Assembly (NCBI GenBank): GCA_003343885.1
Contig: QAKH01000098.1
Coordinates: 1 to 36,294, forward strand
Direction: 5' to 3'
From: Clostridiales bacterium
Lineage (GTDB): Bacteria; Bacillota; Clostridia; Oscillospirales; CAG-382
DNA: 36,294 nucleotides
Shown here: positions 15,195 to 24,300 of the stretch, piece by piece
How positions within the stretch are numbered: position 1 is the stretch's first letter
Layout of the letters: each line of letters opens with the position of its first letter
Notes under the pieces: generated by a model
What the model was told of the DNA's origin: nothing
What the model saw: the letters and a program-made list of their open reading frames with translations, nothing else
Database searches by the model: none
Position numbers and translations under genes: made by a program

Positions 15195-16649
15195 ATGCTC
15201 AACCGAATTATTGATACTTCAACGGAAACGGGATCTGTCGCCTCGGTAATTATTTCAATTGCGCTGATGCTGTTTCTGGGATTTGCCATGACGCGGCTGA
15301 CAAAACGCTTTCGGCTCCCGAATGTCACGGCATATATTGCGGTCGGAATCCTTATCGGTCCGTATTGCCTGAATCTGATCCCGGAAACTGTTATTGACGA
15401 AATGGACTTTCTTTCAGATATAGCTCTCGCTTTCATAGCGTTCAGCACCGGTGAGTTTTTCAAGCTGTCGGTTTTGAAGAAAAACGGCGGCAAAGTAGTT
15501 GTAATTACGGTTTTGGAAGCTTTCATAGCTTCTTTGCTTGTATTTGCCGCCACTTACTGCGTACTCGGCGTGGATATAGTGTTCTGCATTGTGCTTTCGG
15601 CACTCGCGGCGGCGACGGCGCCGGCGTCCACCATGATGACCATCAGACAAACCGGAGCCCGTGGTGATTTCGTTGACACGCTGCTGCAGGTTGTCGCGCT
15701 CGACGATGTTGTAGGACTTATTGAATACAGTGTAGCCATATCTTTGGCGACGGCACTCAGCATAGGAAGCTCTAATGTCGGAGCGGGAAATATTCTGACG
15801 CCTATCGGCATAAATTTAGGCGTTTTGCTTCTCGGCGGAGTTTTCGGCCTGTTTTTAAAGCTGCTTCTGCAAAACCGTTCGACTGACAACCGGCTTATCG
15901 TTTCGGTATCACTGTTATTCGCCTTTTGCGGCATATGCGCTTTACTCGATGTTTCCCCGCTTCTCGGCTGCATGTCTATGGGTACCGTATACATAAACAT
16001 TACCAACGACGAGAAGCTCTTCAAGCAGCTGAACTACTTCACGCCGCCTATTCTTCTTCTGTTCTTCGTTCGCTCAGGACTTTCTTTTCGCCTTGACGCG
16101 CTTGTCAACACATCGGTTTCGGTGGGCGGCATGCCGCTGTTGCCAATAGGTATTGTGTATTTTATCACAAGAATATTAGGCAAGTATATAGGAGCCTTCT
16201 TAGGCTGTCTGTCGGTTAAAAAATCCAAGGAGGTCCGAAATTATCTCGGACTCGCGCTGATTCCCCAGGCAGGTGTGGCAATAGGTCTCGCAGCTTTGGG
16301 TGCGCGCACTTTGGGCGGCGACACGGGTGTGGCGTTGGAAACCGTTATTCTTTCCTCCAGCGTACTGTATGAACTGGTTGGTCCGGCGTGCGCCAAGCTC
16401 TCACTGTACCTGTCAAAATCGTATTCGACAAAAATTGAGGATCTTGTCCCGGCTGAAGATTTAGGCGTAAACGAAGCGCAGGTAAGCGCCGTCGAGCTTT
16501 TGATTAAACGTATTCAGGCAATCCAAGAGGAATTGCCGCCGCGCAGTGAAACTTCCGAGGAAGAGCAGGCGTTTCTTGAGGCGGCGGAAGATCAGATAGC
16601 GGCAATGCACAGTATTCGCTCAAGCATGCCGCGCGGCAGGAGGAATTGA
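15195..16649 (+). CDS. CPA2-type cation:proton antiporter
   Basis: 484 residues, ATG eight bases after AAAGGAG. About 12 membrane segments cover residues 15-405 with features of the Na_H_Exchanger (CPA2) family: LPNVTAYIAVGILIGPYCLN, a glycine/alanine-rich LSALAAATAPASTMMTI, and the acidic pair in VVALDDVVGL (D170, D171) that would carry the cation and protons. The C-terminal 80 residues are hydrophilic with two predicted helices (AQVSAVELLIKRIQAIQEEL) and no Rossmann-type TrkA-N domain, so it is not a typical KefB/KefC potassium channel-like protein. It is followed by the mgtC-type gene after 2 bp, forming one operon. Na+/H+ or K+/H+ exchange is inferred from family. Confidence 0.88.
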   Translation: MLNRIIDTSTETGSVASVIISIALMLFLGFAMTRLTKRFRLPNVTAYIAVGILIGPYCLNLIPETVIDEMDFLSDIALAFIAFSTGEFFKLSVLKKNGGKVVVITVLEAFIASLLVFAATYCVLGVDIVFCIVLSALAAATAPASTMMTIRQTGARGDFVDTLLQVVALDDVVGLIEYSVAISLATALSIGSSNVGAGNILTPIGINLGVLLLGGVFGLFLKLLLQNRSTDNRLIVSVSLLFAFCGICALLDVSPLLGCMSMGTVYINITNDEKLFKQLNYFTPPILLLFFVRSGLSFRLDALVNTSVSVGGMPLLPIGIVYFITRILGKYIGAFLGCLSVKKSKEVRNYLGLALIPQAGVAIGLAALGARTLGGDTGVALETVILSSSVLYELVGPACAKLSLYLSKSYSTKIEDLVPAEDLGVNEAQVSAVELLIKRIQAIQEELPPRSETSEEEQAFLEAAEDQIAAMHSIRSSMPRGRRN

Positions 16650-16651
16650 CT

Positions 16652-17368
16652 ATGACACAGGATTTTATCGCTTCACTGCTCGGGCAGTGGTCGGCAGAGC
16701 TTAATACCGGCTCGGTCTTTTTAAGAATAATGCTGTCAGTCGTACTGGCGGCGATAGTTGGCTGCGAACGCTCAAGCAAGCGTCACTCAGCCGGACTGCG
16801 CACATTTATAATAGTTTCTTTAGCGTCCACCATCGCGTCAATCACCGAATCTTTTTTATTTGCCAAAGGGTATCAGAATTTGTGGATAACCGCCGCCGTG
16901 GTAATCGGGTCCGCGATCATTTCGGGATATTCAATCCTTTTCAGTTCAAAGGGACATATTAAGGGACTGACCACCTCCGCCGGTCTTTGGGCGTGCGGGA
17001 TTATAGGGCTCGCAATCGGTACCGGAATGTATACCGCGGCTCTCATCGCATATGCCGCGTTTCTTTGCAGTCTGTCGTTCTTCCCCATCATAGAAAAATA
17101 TCTGAAAGACAAGTCAAATCACTTTGAAGTACATCTGGAGCTTAAAAACAAAAATGATCTGAACAATTTCATCACAACTATCCGCCGCCTCGGAATGCGC
17201 ATTGACGATATTGAGTTAAACCCGGCTTATCTCAATTCCGGACTCAGCGTGTACACTGTTTCTTTTACCATAAGCAGCAAAGAACTGAAAAAATACAAAA
17301 AGCACGGTGAGATTATTGAAGCTTTGGCAACTCTGGAATACATATCTTTTATAGAAGAAATGGAATAA
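16652..17368 (+). CDS. MgtC/SapB family membrane protein
   Basis: 238 residues. The ATG at 16652 follows AGGAGG with eight bases; a TTG two codons earlier is disfavoured. Residues 20-145 are five membrane segments with the family pattern RIMLSVVLAAIVGCERSSKR, HSAGLRTFIIVSLAS, ITAAVVIGSAIISGYSILF and GLTTSAGLWACGIIGLAIGT. Residues 150-238 form an ACT-like soluble domain (HFEVHLELKNKNDLNNFITT). MgtC proteins are tied to magnesium limitation and control of membrane ATPase in other bacteria. Co-transcription with an antiporter suggests a shared role in ion balance; this link is inferred. Confidence 0.9.
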   Translation: MTQDFIASLLGQWSAELNTGSVFLRIMLSVVLAAIVGCERSSKRHSAGLRTFIIVSLASTIASITESFLFAKGYQNLWITAAVVIGSAIISGYSILFSSKGHIKGLTTSAGLWACGIIGLAIGTGMYTAALIAYAAFLCSLSFFPIIEKYLKDKSNHFEVHLELKNKNDLNNFITTIRRLGMRIDDIELNPAYLNSGLSVYTVSFTISSKELKKYKKHGEIIEALATLEYISFIEEME

Positions 17369-17394
17369 AGTGTAACAGCGCTTATATTTGAAAG

Positions 17395-17473
17395 TCCAAA
17401 GTATTTTTAGTTCAATGTATTTTTGTTCAATGTGTTTACAATTCAAAGTATGTACAGCTCAAAGTATTTCAAA
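17395..17473. repeat. five imperfect tandem copies of a 16-bp unit
   Basis: Units at 17395-17410, 17411-17425, 17426-17441, 17442-17457 and 17458-17473 share the pattern YTCAAWGTATTTWNAG (one unit is 15 bp). They lie in the 3' region of the antiporter-mgtC transcript, before the terminator. No gene or known regulatory element accounts for them. Confidence 0.7.
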
Positions 17474-17533
17474 AACATCTTCTGAGCTTCTTATGCAAAA
17501 ACGCAAAAAATTTGCACAATCCGCATTAAACCA

Positions 17534-17562
17534 CCGCCGCTCCCGCTTTGCGGCGGCTTTTT
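17534..17562 (+). terminator. Rho-independent terminator after the mgtC-type gene
   Basis: CCGCCGC (17534-17540) pairs with GCGGCGG (17550-17556), 9-nt loop, then CTTTTT. Confidence 0.85.
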
Positions 17563-17572
17563 ATTCCGCGTA

Positions 17573-17601
17573 TTTACAAACCTTTCTATGTATGCTATAA
17601 T
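17573..17601 (+). promoter_or_regulatory. promoter of the sulfatase gene
   Basis: TTTACA (17573-17578), 17 nt, TATAAT (17596-17601), 26 bp before the ATG, leaving a very short leader with AAGGAGG. Confidence 0.75.
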
Positions 17602-17627
17602 CCAGTCTGTAAGGAGGGAAAACAGAC

Positions 17628-18971
17628 ATGCGGCCTAATATTATCTTTGTCTTCTCTGATCAGCACAGGCTCTGCGACGTGGGATACGCCGGAAACAAAC
17701 AGGTAAAAACCCCGTTTCTTGATATGATGAGCCAAGAAAGCTGTGAATTTACCTATGCGATAAGCGGAATGCCGGTTTGCTGTCCGTACAGGGCAACGCT
17801 CATGACCGGAATGTACCCGCTGAGTCACGGCGTTTTTCTCAACGACCTATGCATGGACACGGGCGGTCCGTATCTCGGCGAGCTGTTCCGTGATAACGGC
17901 TACTCGACGGCTTATATAGGCAAATGGCACATTGACGGACACGGCAGGTCCGGTTACATTCCCGAAGAGCGCCACCGTGGATTCGATTTCTGGAAGGTGC
18001 TTGAATGTACTCATGATTACAACAACTCTCCATACTACTCCGGAAACTCACCGGAAAAGCTGTACTGGGAAGGTTATGACGCATTTGCGCAGACCGACTG
18101 CGCTGTTGACTACATAAATTCGTATGACAAAGAACAGCCATTCTTTATGATTTTGTCATACGGTCCTCCGCACAATCCGTATGAAACGGCTCCCAGGCAG
18201 TTTGCGGACATGTATCCGCCGGAAAGCATAACTCTTAGGGAAAATGTGCCGGAGAACTTGCGTGAAGCGGCGCAAAAGGATATTTCCGGCTACTATGCGC
18301 ATATATCTGCGCTCGACAGCGCCGTGCAGAAGCTGAATCAAGCTGTTATTGACAAAGGTATAGAACAGGACACGATATTTATTTACACCTCCGACCACGG
18401 AGATATGCTCTATTCTCAAGGACATATCCGCAAGCAAAAGCCGTGGGACGAGTCCATACGGGTGCCGTTCCTAATGAAATATCCCCGTCTTTTCGGCAAA
18501 AAACACTCTGTAAACGACAGGCTTTTCAACTCAGTTGACATAATGCCGACTTTATTGGGGTTATGCGGAATTGACATACCTGATACAGTACAGGGTAAAA
18601 ATTTTGCTCCGTATCTCTCCGGAAAAGACGCGGACTTTGACGTTGACGCAGTAATACTTGAATGTATCAGTCCTTTCGGCGAATATGACCGGGCCGCCGG
18701 CGGAAGAGAGTACCGAGGACTTCGCACAAAGCGTTACACCTACGCGCGTGATCTGAACGGTCCGTGGCTGTTATATGACAACGAGAAAGATCCTTATCAG
18801 CAAAAAAATCTTATAGACGCGGCTGAATATAAGGAAACAGCAGAAAAACTTGACAAAAGGCTTACAGAGCTTTTGGAAGAGCGCGGCGATAAATTTCTTC
18901 CGGGAAGCGAATACATCCGTAAATTCGGATACACGGTTGACGAAACAGGAACCGTTCCGTATACCAACTGA
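17628..18971 (+). CDS. cysteine-type sulfatase (alkaline phosphatase superfamily)
   Basis: 447 residues without signal peptide. The N-terminus RPNIIFVFSDQHRLCDVGYA carries metal ligands D11 and Q12. The sulfatase signature is VCCPYRATLMTG: Cys51-x-Pro53-x-Arg55, in which Cys51 would be oxidised to formylglycine, followed by MTGMYPLSHGV. Further metal and active-site residues lie in YIGKWHIDGHG and YTSDHGDMLYSQG. Length and the short C-terminal ending fit the family of sulfatases acting on small sulfated sugars after uptake. No formylglycine-generating anaerobic maturase is in the window, so it must be elsewhere. Specificity unknown; some relatives hydrolyse phosphonate esters instead. Confidence 0.9.
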   Translation: MRPNIIFVFSDQHRLCDVGYAGNKQVKTPFLDMMSQESCEFTYAISGMPVCCPYRATLMTGMYPLSHGVFLNDLCMDTGGPYLGELFRDNGYSTAYIGKWHIDGHGRSGYIPEERHRGFDFWKVLECTHDYNNSPYYSGNSPEKLYWEGYDAFAQTDCAVDYINSYDKEQPFFMILSYGPPHNPYETAPRQFADMYPPESITLRENVPENLREAAQKDISGYYAHISALDSAVQKLNQAVIDKGIEQDTIFIYTSDHGDMLYSQGHIRKQKPWDESIRVPFLMKYPRLFGKKHSVNDRLFNSVDIMPTLLGLCGIDIPDTVQGKNFAPYLSGKDADFDVDAVILECISPFGEYDRAAGGREYRGLRTKRYTYARDLNGPWLLYDNEKDPYQQKNLIDAAEYKETAEKLDKRLTELLEERGDKFLPGSEYIRKFGYTVDETGTVPYTN

Positions 18972-19090
18972 CGCAGTAATAACACACAATAAAACAACAC
19001 CGGCACCTGCGCAAAACGCCGAAAAGCAATCGCAAAAAGATATAACACTTTTAGACTAACGGTGATTCTTCATATCTCTTAAGTAAAACA

Positions 19091-19136
19091 AAAACTCCTG
19101 AAATCCTATCAATGATCTCAAGAGTTTTTATTTTTT
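19091..19136. terminator. bidirectional terminator between sulfatase and AI-2E genes
   Basis: AAAACTC (19091-19097) pairs with GAGTTTT (19122-19128), 24-nt loop, followed on the plus strand by TATTTTTTT. On the minus strand the AAAACTC arm gives a trailing GAGTTTTTG, so it may serve both convergent genes. Confidence 0.6.
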
Positions 19137-20462
19137 TCACTTATTTACTTGCTTTTTTTCTTTTCGCTTTCCCACTTTGCCTGACTCATTCTCCGGCAAA
19201 GAACCGTTCCCGGCGTTTTTTTCGTCCGAACCTGCTTCAATATCTGTTTGAACGTTTCCTAAATCTCCCGGTTCTGTCAATGGATTTTCTTCACCGGCTG
19301 CCGCCATTTCTCCCGACGCATAATCTGCATCCACATCCACATGACTTCGCCTTTCCATATCCATTCGCACAAGCTTGTATATGGATGCGGCAATCGGAAC
19401 ACCCAAGAGCATTCCGAAAATTCCGCCTATCGCTCCGCCTATGGTAATTGCAGCGAGCACCCATATTCCGGGAAGCCCTATTGACGCGCCTACCACTTTC
19501 GGGTATATCAGATTTCCCTCAAGCTGCTGCAATATCACGATAAACACAACAAACAACACGGCTTTCAAAAATGAATCCGCAGTAAATACCATAAATACGC
19601 CTACAGCCGCTCCGATATAAGCTCCGGCAATGGGAATGAGTGCGGTAAAGCCTATAAGAGTACCTATCATGGTTGCGTACGGGAATCCGAAAATATTCAT
19701 TCCGATCATACACAAAAGTCCAAGTATTACAGCTTCGGTGCACTGTCCCACTATAAATCTGTGGAAACAGTCGTCCACAACGCAGAATACTTTATCGAAC
19801 ACCTGCTTAAACCTCGGTTTTGCGTAAACGCTTAACAGTCTGTTGATTCCGCCGCCTAATTTTTCCTTGCCGCTGAGAAGATATACCGCAAAGACAAAAC
19901 TCATAAACACTGACAGCACCGTAGAAAAAACTGCGGCAATGAACGTAAACACCGAACCCATAACGCCGCCAAGGCCGTTAAAGACAAAATTGATAGCTTT
20001 CTCTGCAATATCCTTCCAGTCCCCAGTTTCCTTAAACTGCTTTTTAACCATTTCCTCAAGGACCTCGAAAAATCCGTATTTCGCCTCAAGGTCTGTATAC
20101 AATTTCTCAAAAACAGGCGGCAACTCCTCAAGCAACAGCTCAACGCAGCTTACAAGCTCAGGAACAATCATCGTAACTATTACGAAAATCAAAGCAGCCA
20201 GCGCTACAAATGAAAGCAGCATACACATCGGGCGCTTGAGCTTTAAGGCTGCCTTTGACTTACATCTGCCGAAAAAAACTCTTTCGAAAAAACTCATAGG
20301 TATATTTACGATATACGCTATTACAAAGCCTCCGAACAACGGCGTAACTGCGTACAAGAGCGTAAGCGCAAGGTTCTCGATCCTGCTCCAGTAGTATATC
20401 AGAATAAAGACAACAAACAACAGAACGCCTATCTTAACATACCTGCTTTTCGCTTTTCTCAA
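19137..20462 (-). CDS. AI-2E family transporter (PF01594)
   Basis: 441 residues starting with TTG at 20462; AGGAGG lies nine bases upstream and no ATG is available in a suitable place. Eight hydrophobic segments and the family-typical pieces are present: YAVTPLFGGFVIAYIVNIPM, GQCTEAVILGLLCMIGM, TALIPIAGAYIGAAVGVFMV and EGNLIYPKVVGASIGLPGIW. Residues after about 370 are an acidic then lysine-rich tail (ENESGKVGKRKEKKQVNK), longer than in most members. Some members export the quorum signal AI-2 and others exchange Na+ and protons; which applies here cannot be read. It follows the DUF5131 gene after 60 bp. Confidence 0.92.
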   Translation of the reverse strand: MRKAKSRYVKIGVLLFVVFILIYYWSRIENLALTLLYAVTPLFGGFVIAYIVNIPMSFFERVFFGRCKSKAALKLKRPMCMLLSFVALAALIFVIVTMIVPELVSCVELLLEELPPVFEKLYTDLEAKYGFFEVLEEMVKKQFKETGDWKDIAEKAINFVFNGLGGVMGSVFTFIAAVFSTVLSVFMSFVFAVYLLSGKEKLGGGINRLLSVYAKPRFKQVFDKVFCVVDDCFHRFIVGQCTEAVILGLLCMIGMNIFGFPYATMIGTLIGFTALIPIAGAYIGAAVGVFMVFTADSFLKAVLFVVFIVILQQLEGNLIYPKVVGASIGLPGIWVLAAITIGGAIGGIFGMLLGVPIAASIYKLVRMDMERRSHVDVDADYASGEMAAAGEENPLTEPGDLGNVQTDIEAGSDEKNAGNGSLPENESGKVGKRKEKKQVNK

Positions 20463-20522
20463 ATTGCCTTACCTCCTGTAAATGTATATATATATATATT
20501 CAGCCTTGCTTTTCTCACTCGA

Positions 20523-21254
20523 TTACATGGAAAAGTCTATGTCTATACCCGCTTTCTTTGCCTGCAAATGCTGCATGCGTCTTGGAACTGTATAATGCAC
20601 GCCGTCCTTCACAAAATGCGCGCCGGTCTGTTTGAAACTAAACGGAACGCCTGCGCATCTGCACTGCTCACGTATTTCAAGCACCCACTCGTATCTGCAA
20701 GGTCTTGCCTGCTCTCCGCTTTCTCCGCCGACTATAACCTTTTGTATGCCGTTTTGCAGCATATCACCGAAATTTATACGGGAAAGCAAAGGTTCGCAAA
20801 TAACAAGCCTGTGTTTTATCGGGAGTTTTACAAAAATCGGCATTCGGATATCACATTCTTTTTGGTTTTCCACCGTACAGCACACCGAAACATTTTCGTA
20901 TCCGTTACCCCAGTCGCCCGGCAAACAATCTTCAAAGCGTGCTATCCGCTTTGTTATTATTATAAAAGAAACATCGCTTCTCTGCTTTATTATATGCCAT
21001 GTTTCTTGCCGCCAACCGTCTGCCTTATCCAAGAAAAAGTCGGAGGTCATACAGGCATAGACTGTGCTGCCGGCTGGAATTTTGTACTGTCCGTCCTTTT
21101 TTCTCCGAACGGGCAAATCAAAATTTTGTGTTTTCTCAACAAGAGAAGCGTCTTTGCCGATACTTTCGTCTCGACGGTAAACGTAACAGTTTTTACAGCC
21201 TTCGGAAAATTTTACGCATCCGTGCCACGGGTTCCATATTATCTCTTCCGGCAT
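20523..21254 (-). CDS. DUF5131 family protein (phage Gp37/Gp68-like)
   Basis: 243 residues from the ATG at 21254. The frame stays open to a TTG at 21317, but that region has no ribosome binding site and contains a hairpin; the conserved part begins at WNPWHGC, so the shorter form is preferred, with moderate certainty. Family hallmarks are WNPWHGCVKFSEGCKNCYVY with Cys13, Cys20 and Cys23, then CMTSDFFLD, IIITKRIARF, WGNGYENVSVCCTVENQ and VIVGGESGEQARPC. The cysteine cluster suggests an iron-sulfur, radical-SAM-like fold, but the biochemical role is not established. It lies between the SLH protein gene and the AI-2E gene on the same strand. Confidence 0.85.
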   Translation of the reverse strand: MPEEIIWNPWHGCVKFSEGCKNCYVYRRDESIGKDASLVEKTQNFDLPVRRKKDGQYKIPAGSTVYACMTSDFFLDKADGWRQETWHIIKQRSDVSFIIITKRIARFEDCLPGDWGNGYENVSVCCTVENQKECDIRMPIFVKLPIKHRLVICEPLLSRINFGDMLQNGIQKVIVGGESGEQARPCRYEWVLEIREQCRCAGVPFSFKQTGAHFVKDGVHYTVPRRMQHLQAKKAGIDIDFSM

Positions 21255-21282
21255 ATCGATCGCCACACTCTTTCTGATAAAT

Positions 21283-21308
21283 GTGGGGAACAACCATTTG
21301 CTCCCCAC
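21283..21308 (-). other. hairpin between the SLH and DUF5131 genes
   Basis: GTGGGGA (21308-21302) pairs with TCCCCAC (21289-21283) on the minus strand, 12-nt loop, not followed by a T tract. It sits 29 bp ahead of the preferred DUF5131 start. It may protect or pause the transcript; it is not a standard terminator. Confidence 0.5.
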
Positions 21309-21338
21309 TTTCTGCAAACAGGCCGTTATCCGGCAGTT

Positions 21339-24300
21339 TTACTCGACAACGTTCATTATCTCATCGTATCCCCAGAAGTCCGGCGTAAGGTCACTGAATC
21401 TTGCCGGAAGTCCGGTTACTTTGGTGATTCCGGTTATACGGTTAAGAATAGTTACAACTTCCGCACGAGTTACGAACTGATCAGGTCGGAAATCTCCCTC
21501 CGGATAACCAAGGATATAGCCTTTTGCTACAAATTTCTTTATATAATCTTCTGCCCAGTGTCCGGAAATATCGCTGAGCGTCACATTCTGTGCTTCCGGT
21601 ATATCTTCCGAGGCAACGCCGAGCATTACGCTAAGTATCTTGACAAGCTCCGCTCTGGTTATACTAAGCGTACCGCCAAAGGTACCGTCAGGATATCCGT
21701 TTATTATTCCGGCAGCGGCATATAACTGAACCGTTTCCCTGTGTGCGTCATCAAGGTCGGGGAAACCGTCTTTCGGCTGTACGCCAGAAACATCAAAAAG
21801 TTTTGACAGCATTTCAATAACTTCATAGCGAGTTGCTGTATCATCCGGTCTTACGGAAACACCGTCGGAAGTCAGGTATTTTATCTGAGCAGCATTAGCC
21901 TTAAGCGCGATAACCGTGTCCTGCGTACCTTCACCTTCATCGCCGCCCTCTTGGGTATCTTCCGCAAAACGATACGTAAATCCGGCAACATCACTCTGCG
22001 TCATTCCGCTCTTTACCGCTACGGCACGAAGCACTGTACCGTTTTCGGTTATCTCAATCGGTGTGGTGTATCTTATTCCCGTTGAAGCAGACGGAACCGT
22101 TCCGTCAAGGGTATAGTATATAATTGCGCCGAGTGTACCGCAGTCGAGCGTTACTTTGGTTCCGGGAGCCACAATTCCTGACGGAACATTTGCGGTAACC
22201 GTTGCGGTTTTGGGAAGCTGTGTGATACCGCCGCCAAGGCCTCCGCCTCCGCCGCCTCCACCGCCTCCACCGCCGCCGGAGCCGGAGCTGCTTTTGGTGA
22301 ATTTTGCGGTTATATTGATATCGGAGGTAACTTCAAAAGTATACTCGTCATCACTCTCAAGCAATTTTTTGTCTAAATACCAGCCTGTAAACGTATAGCC
22401 GGTATACGGATGCGCCAAAAGCGTAACAGTTTCACCGAAGGTATAGTCGCCCTCTCCGGAAACGATTCCGCCTGAAGGAATGGTTACAAAAACCTTGTAG
22501 GTATCGGATGTTCCTATCGTGAGAATAACATTACAGTTACCCGTTTTCGGTTTAATCTCATGTCCGTCGGCGGTTTTAGCGATAAATTCGAGTTCAAACG
22601 GATAGTTTACAAGAGGAGCTGACTCAGACACATCAAAAACATATGTCAGCAAACGGCCGTCAGGGACTGCGCCGCCGTTTTCCTCAAAGTTCCACGTTGT
22701 CTCAAACACGCCGTCGGATATCTCCTGCGTTGTAATGTAACTATCCTCAAAATCGCCTTGAACAGGAGTAGCGAACGTCAAAAATTCGGTATCAAAACTT
22801 ACTCTCAAAGTGAGCGACGCTATTTCCTCTCCGTCATATACATACGCAGCGAACATTGCTTTTGAACCGGGCTTTGAACGTATATTTTCCGTAGCCGAAA
22901 AGTCCGGCTGCTTTACATTTACTGTAAACGACGCTGTTACGCCGTTTTTAGAAACAGCGGTAATTATGGCTGTTCCCTTTCCGATTGCTTCAATAGTATC
23001 TCCGTTAATTCTTACTACTTCCGGATCCGATGAGCTTATAGTAATCGTATCGGTATGGTCACTCGGCAAAACAGTACACTCCGGAACAAAAGAAGTTCCT
23101 GCAACAACCGTATAAGATTTTTTATCAAACTTGATAGAAGTTATGGGTTTATACACAGTCAACGTATAGAAAGATTTTATTGTTCCGTCTGTGTTTGAAG
23201 CTGTTATTATAGTTTGTCCGGGCGCAAGAGCTGTGACGTATCCGGTCTGGGCGTTAACTTTGGCAATATCCGGGTTGGAGCTTGAGTATTGTACCTTTTC
23301 AGAAGGACGTGTCGGTGTCAGCACAGCAGGTATCGTCGCGCTTCTTCCGACAGCAAGCTCAACCTCGTCGATTTCAAACTGTATTTTTTCAATCAGCGCA
23401 TATGTACCCTTCTTGAGTGCTCTCTCAAAATTCCTCAGTGCAGTATTCAGCGTTCTTTCAGCTTTCTCAAGCACATTATCTTCCACCGGAGTTTGTTCAT
23501 GCTGTTCTAACAGCTGTTTTGCCGCTGTCGTTTCTGCAACAAGGCTGTCGGCAAGCGTCTGAGTAATCCATTGTTTCGATGCGGGAACGTTATCCGAGCT
23601 AACGTCGATTACTATCTCGCCGTTTTGCATCTTAAGCACATACATCTGAGCGTTTATGTATTCCAGATACAGCGAGTCCGCCGCGCCCTCATACTCGCTT
23701 CTTCCGACAATCGTCACACGGACCTGCTCTTTTAAAGACGGATACGTGTTGCTCGTTACATAAACCACATACTCTAATATATCAAGCGGTCCTGCGGTAC
23801 CTAACGGGTACAGTTTGTAGCTTGATGAAGACGCGTCAAGCTTCTGCACAGGTCCCGGTATTCCGTTGCTGTCAATCTCTGCGTACTCATATGTATACGT
23901 ATCGGACATTATATCTCCGTATTGATCCAAAACATTTGCTTCAAAAAGCAGGTATTCAGGATCAAATGTCGTCTCTCCGATTCCGTTAAAACATTCCACA
24001 TAGTATGCCGAATTTTTTTCTCCGTTAACCTTAAGGTCGAGCTCTGAGACAACAGATGGATCTCTTTCAACGGTAAATGTTGCTTTCTCGGTAATTCCGC
24101 CGCAGCTTATGCTGAATGTATATTGTCCGGGCTCAAGATTATCGGAAAGCTCGATGGTATTGGCGTTTTCAAGAAAGCGCATTCTGTCGCCTTCATAGTT
24201 ATCAAAGGAACGTACAGCGTCTGACGGAAGTGTTGTCGGAAATCCGAAAGAATCCACAGCGTTTATACTGTATCTTACATAAACAGGATATCCGTTTCCT

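Noticed and set aside
17395..17473. CRISPR-like array
   Set aside because: Units are contiguous 15-16 bp with no spacers, and no cas genes are present.
19843..20394. 183-codon plus-strand open frame
   Set aside because: Antisense to the AI-2E transporter gene, without a ribosome binding site.
20523..21254. maturase for the nearby sulfatase
   Set aside because: The cysteine spacing and the conserved pieces are those of DUF5131, not of anaerobic sulfatase-maturating enzymes.
20568..21725. 385-codon plus-strand open frame
   Set aside because: It lies opposite the DUF5131 gene and the end of the SLH gene, has no ribosome binding site and its product has the Cys/Phe/Arg-rich look of antisense sequence.
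22156..22398. proline-rich plus-strand frame
   Set aside because: Simply the complement of the poly-glycine linker of the SLH protein.
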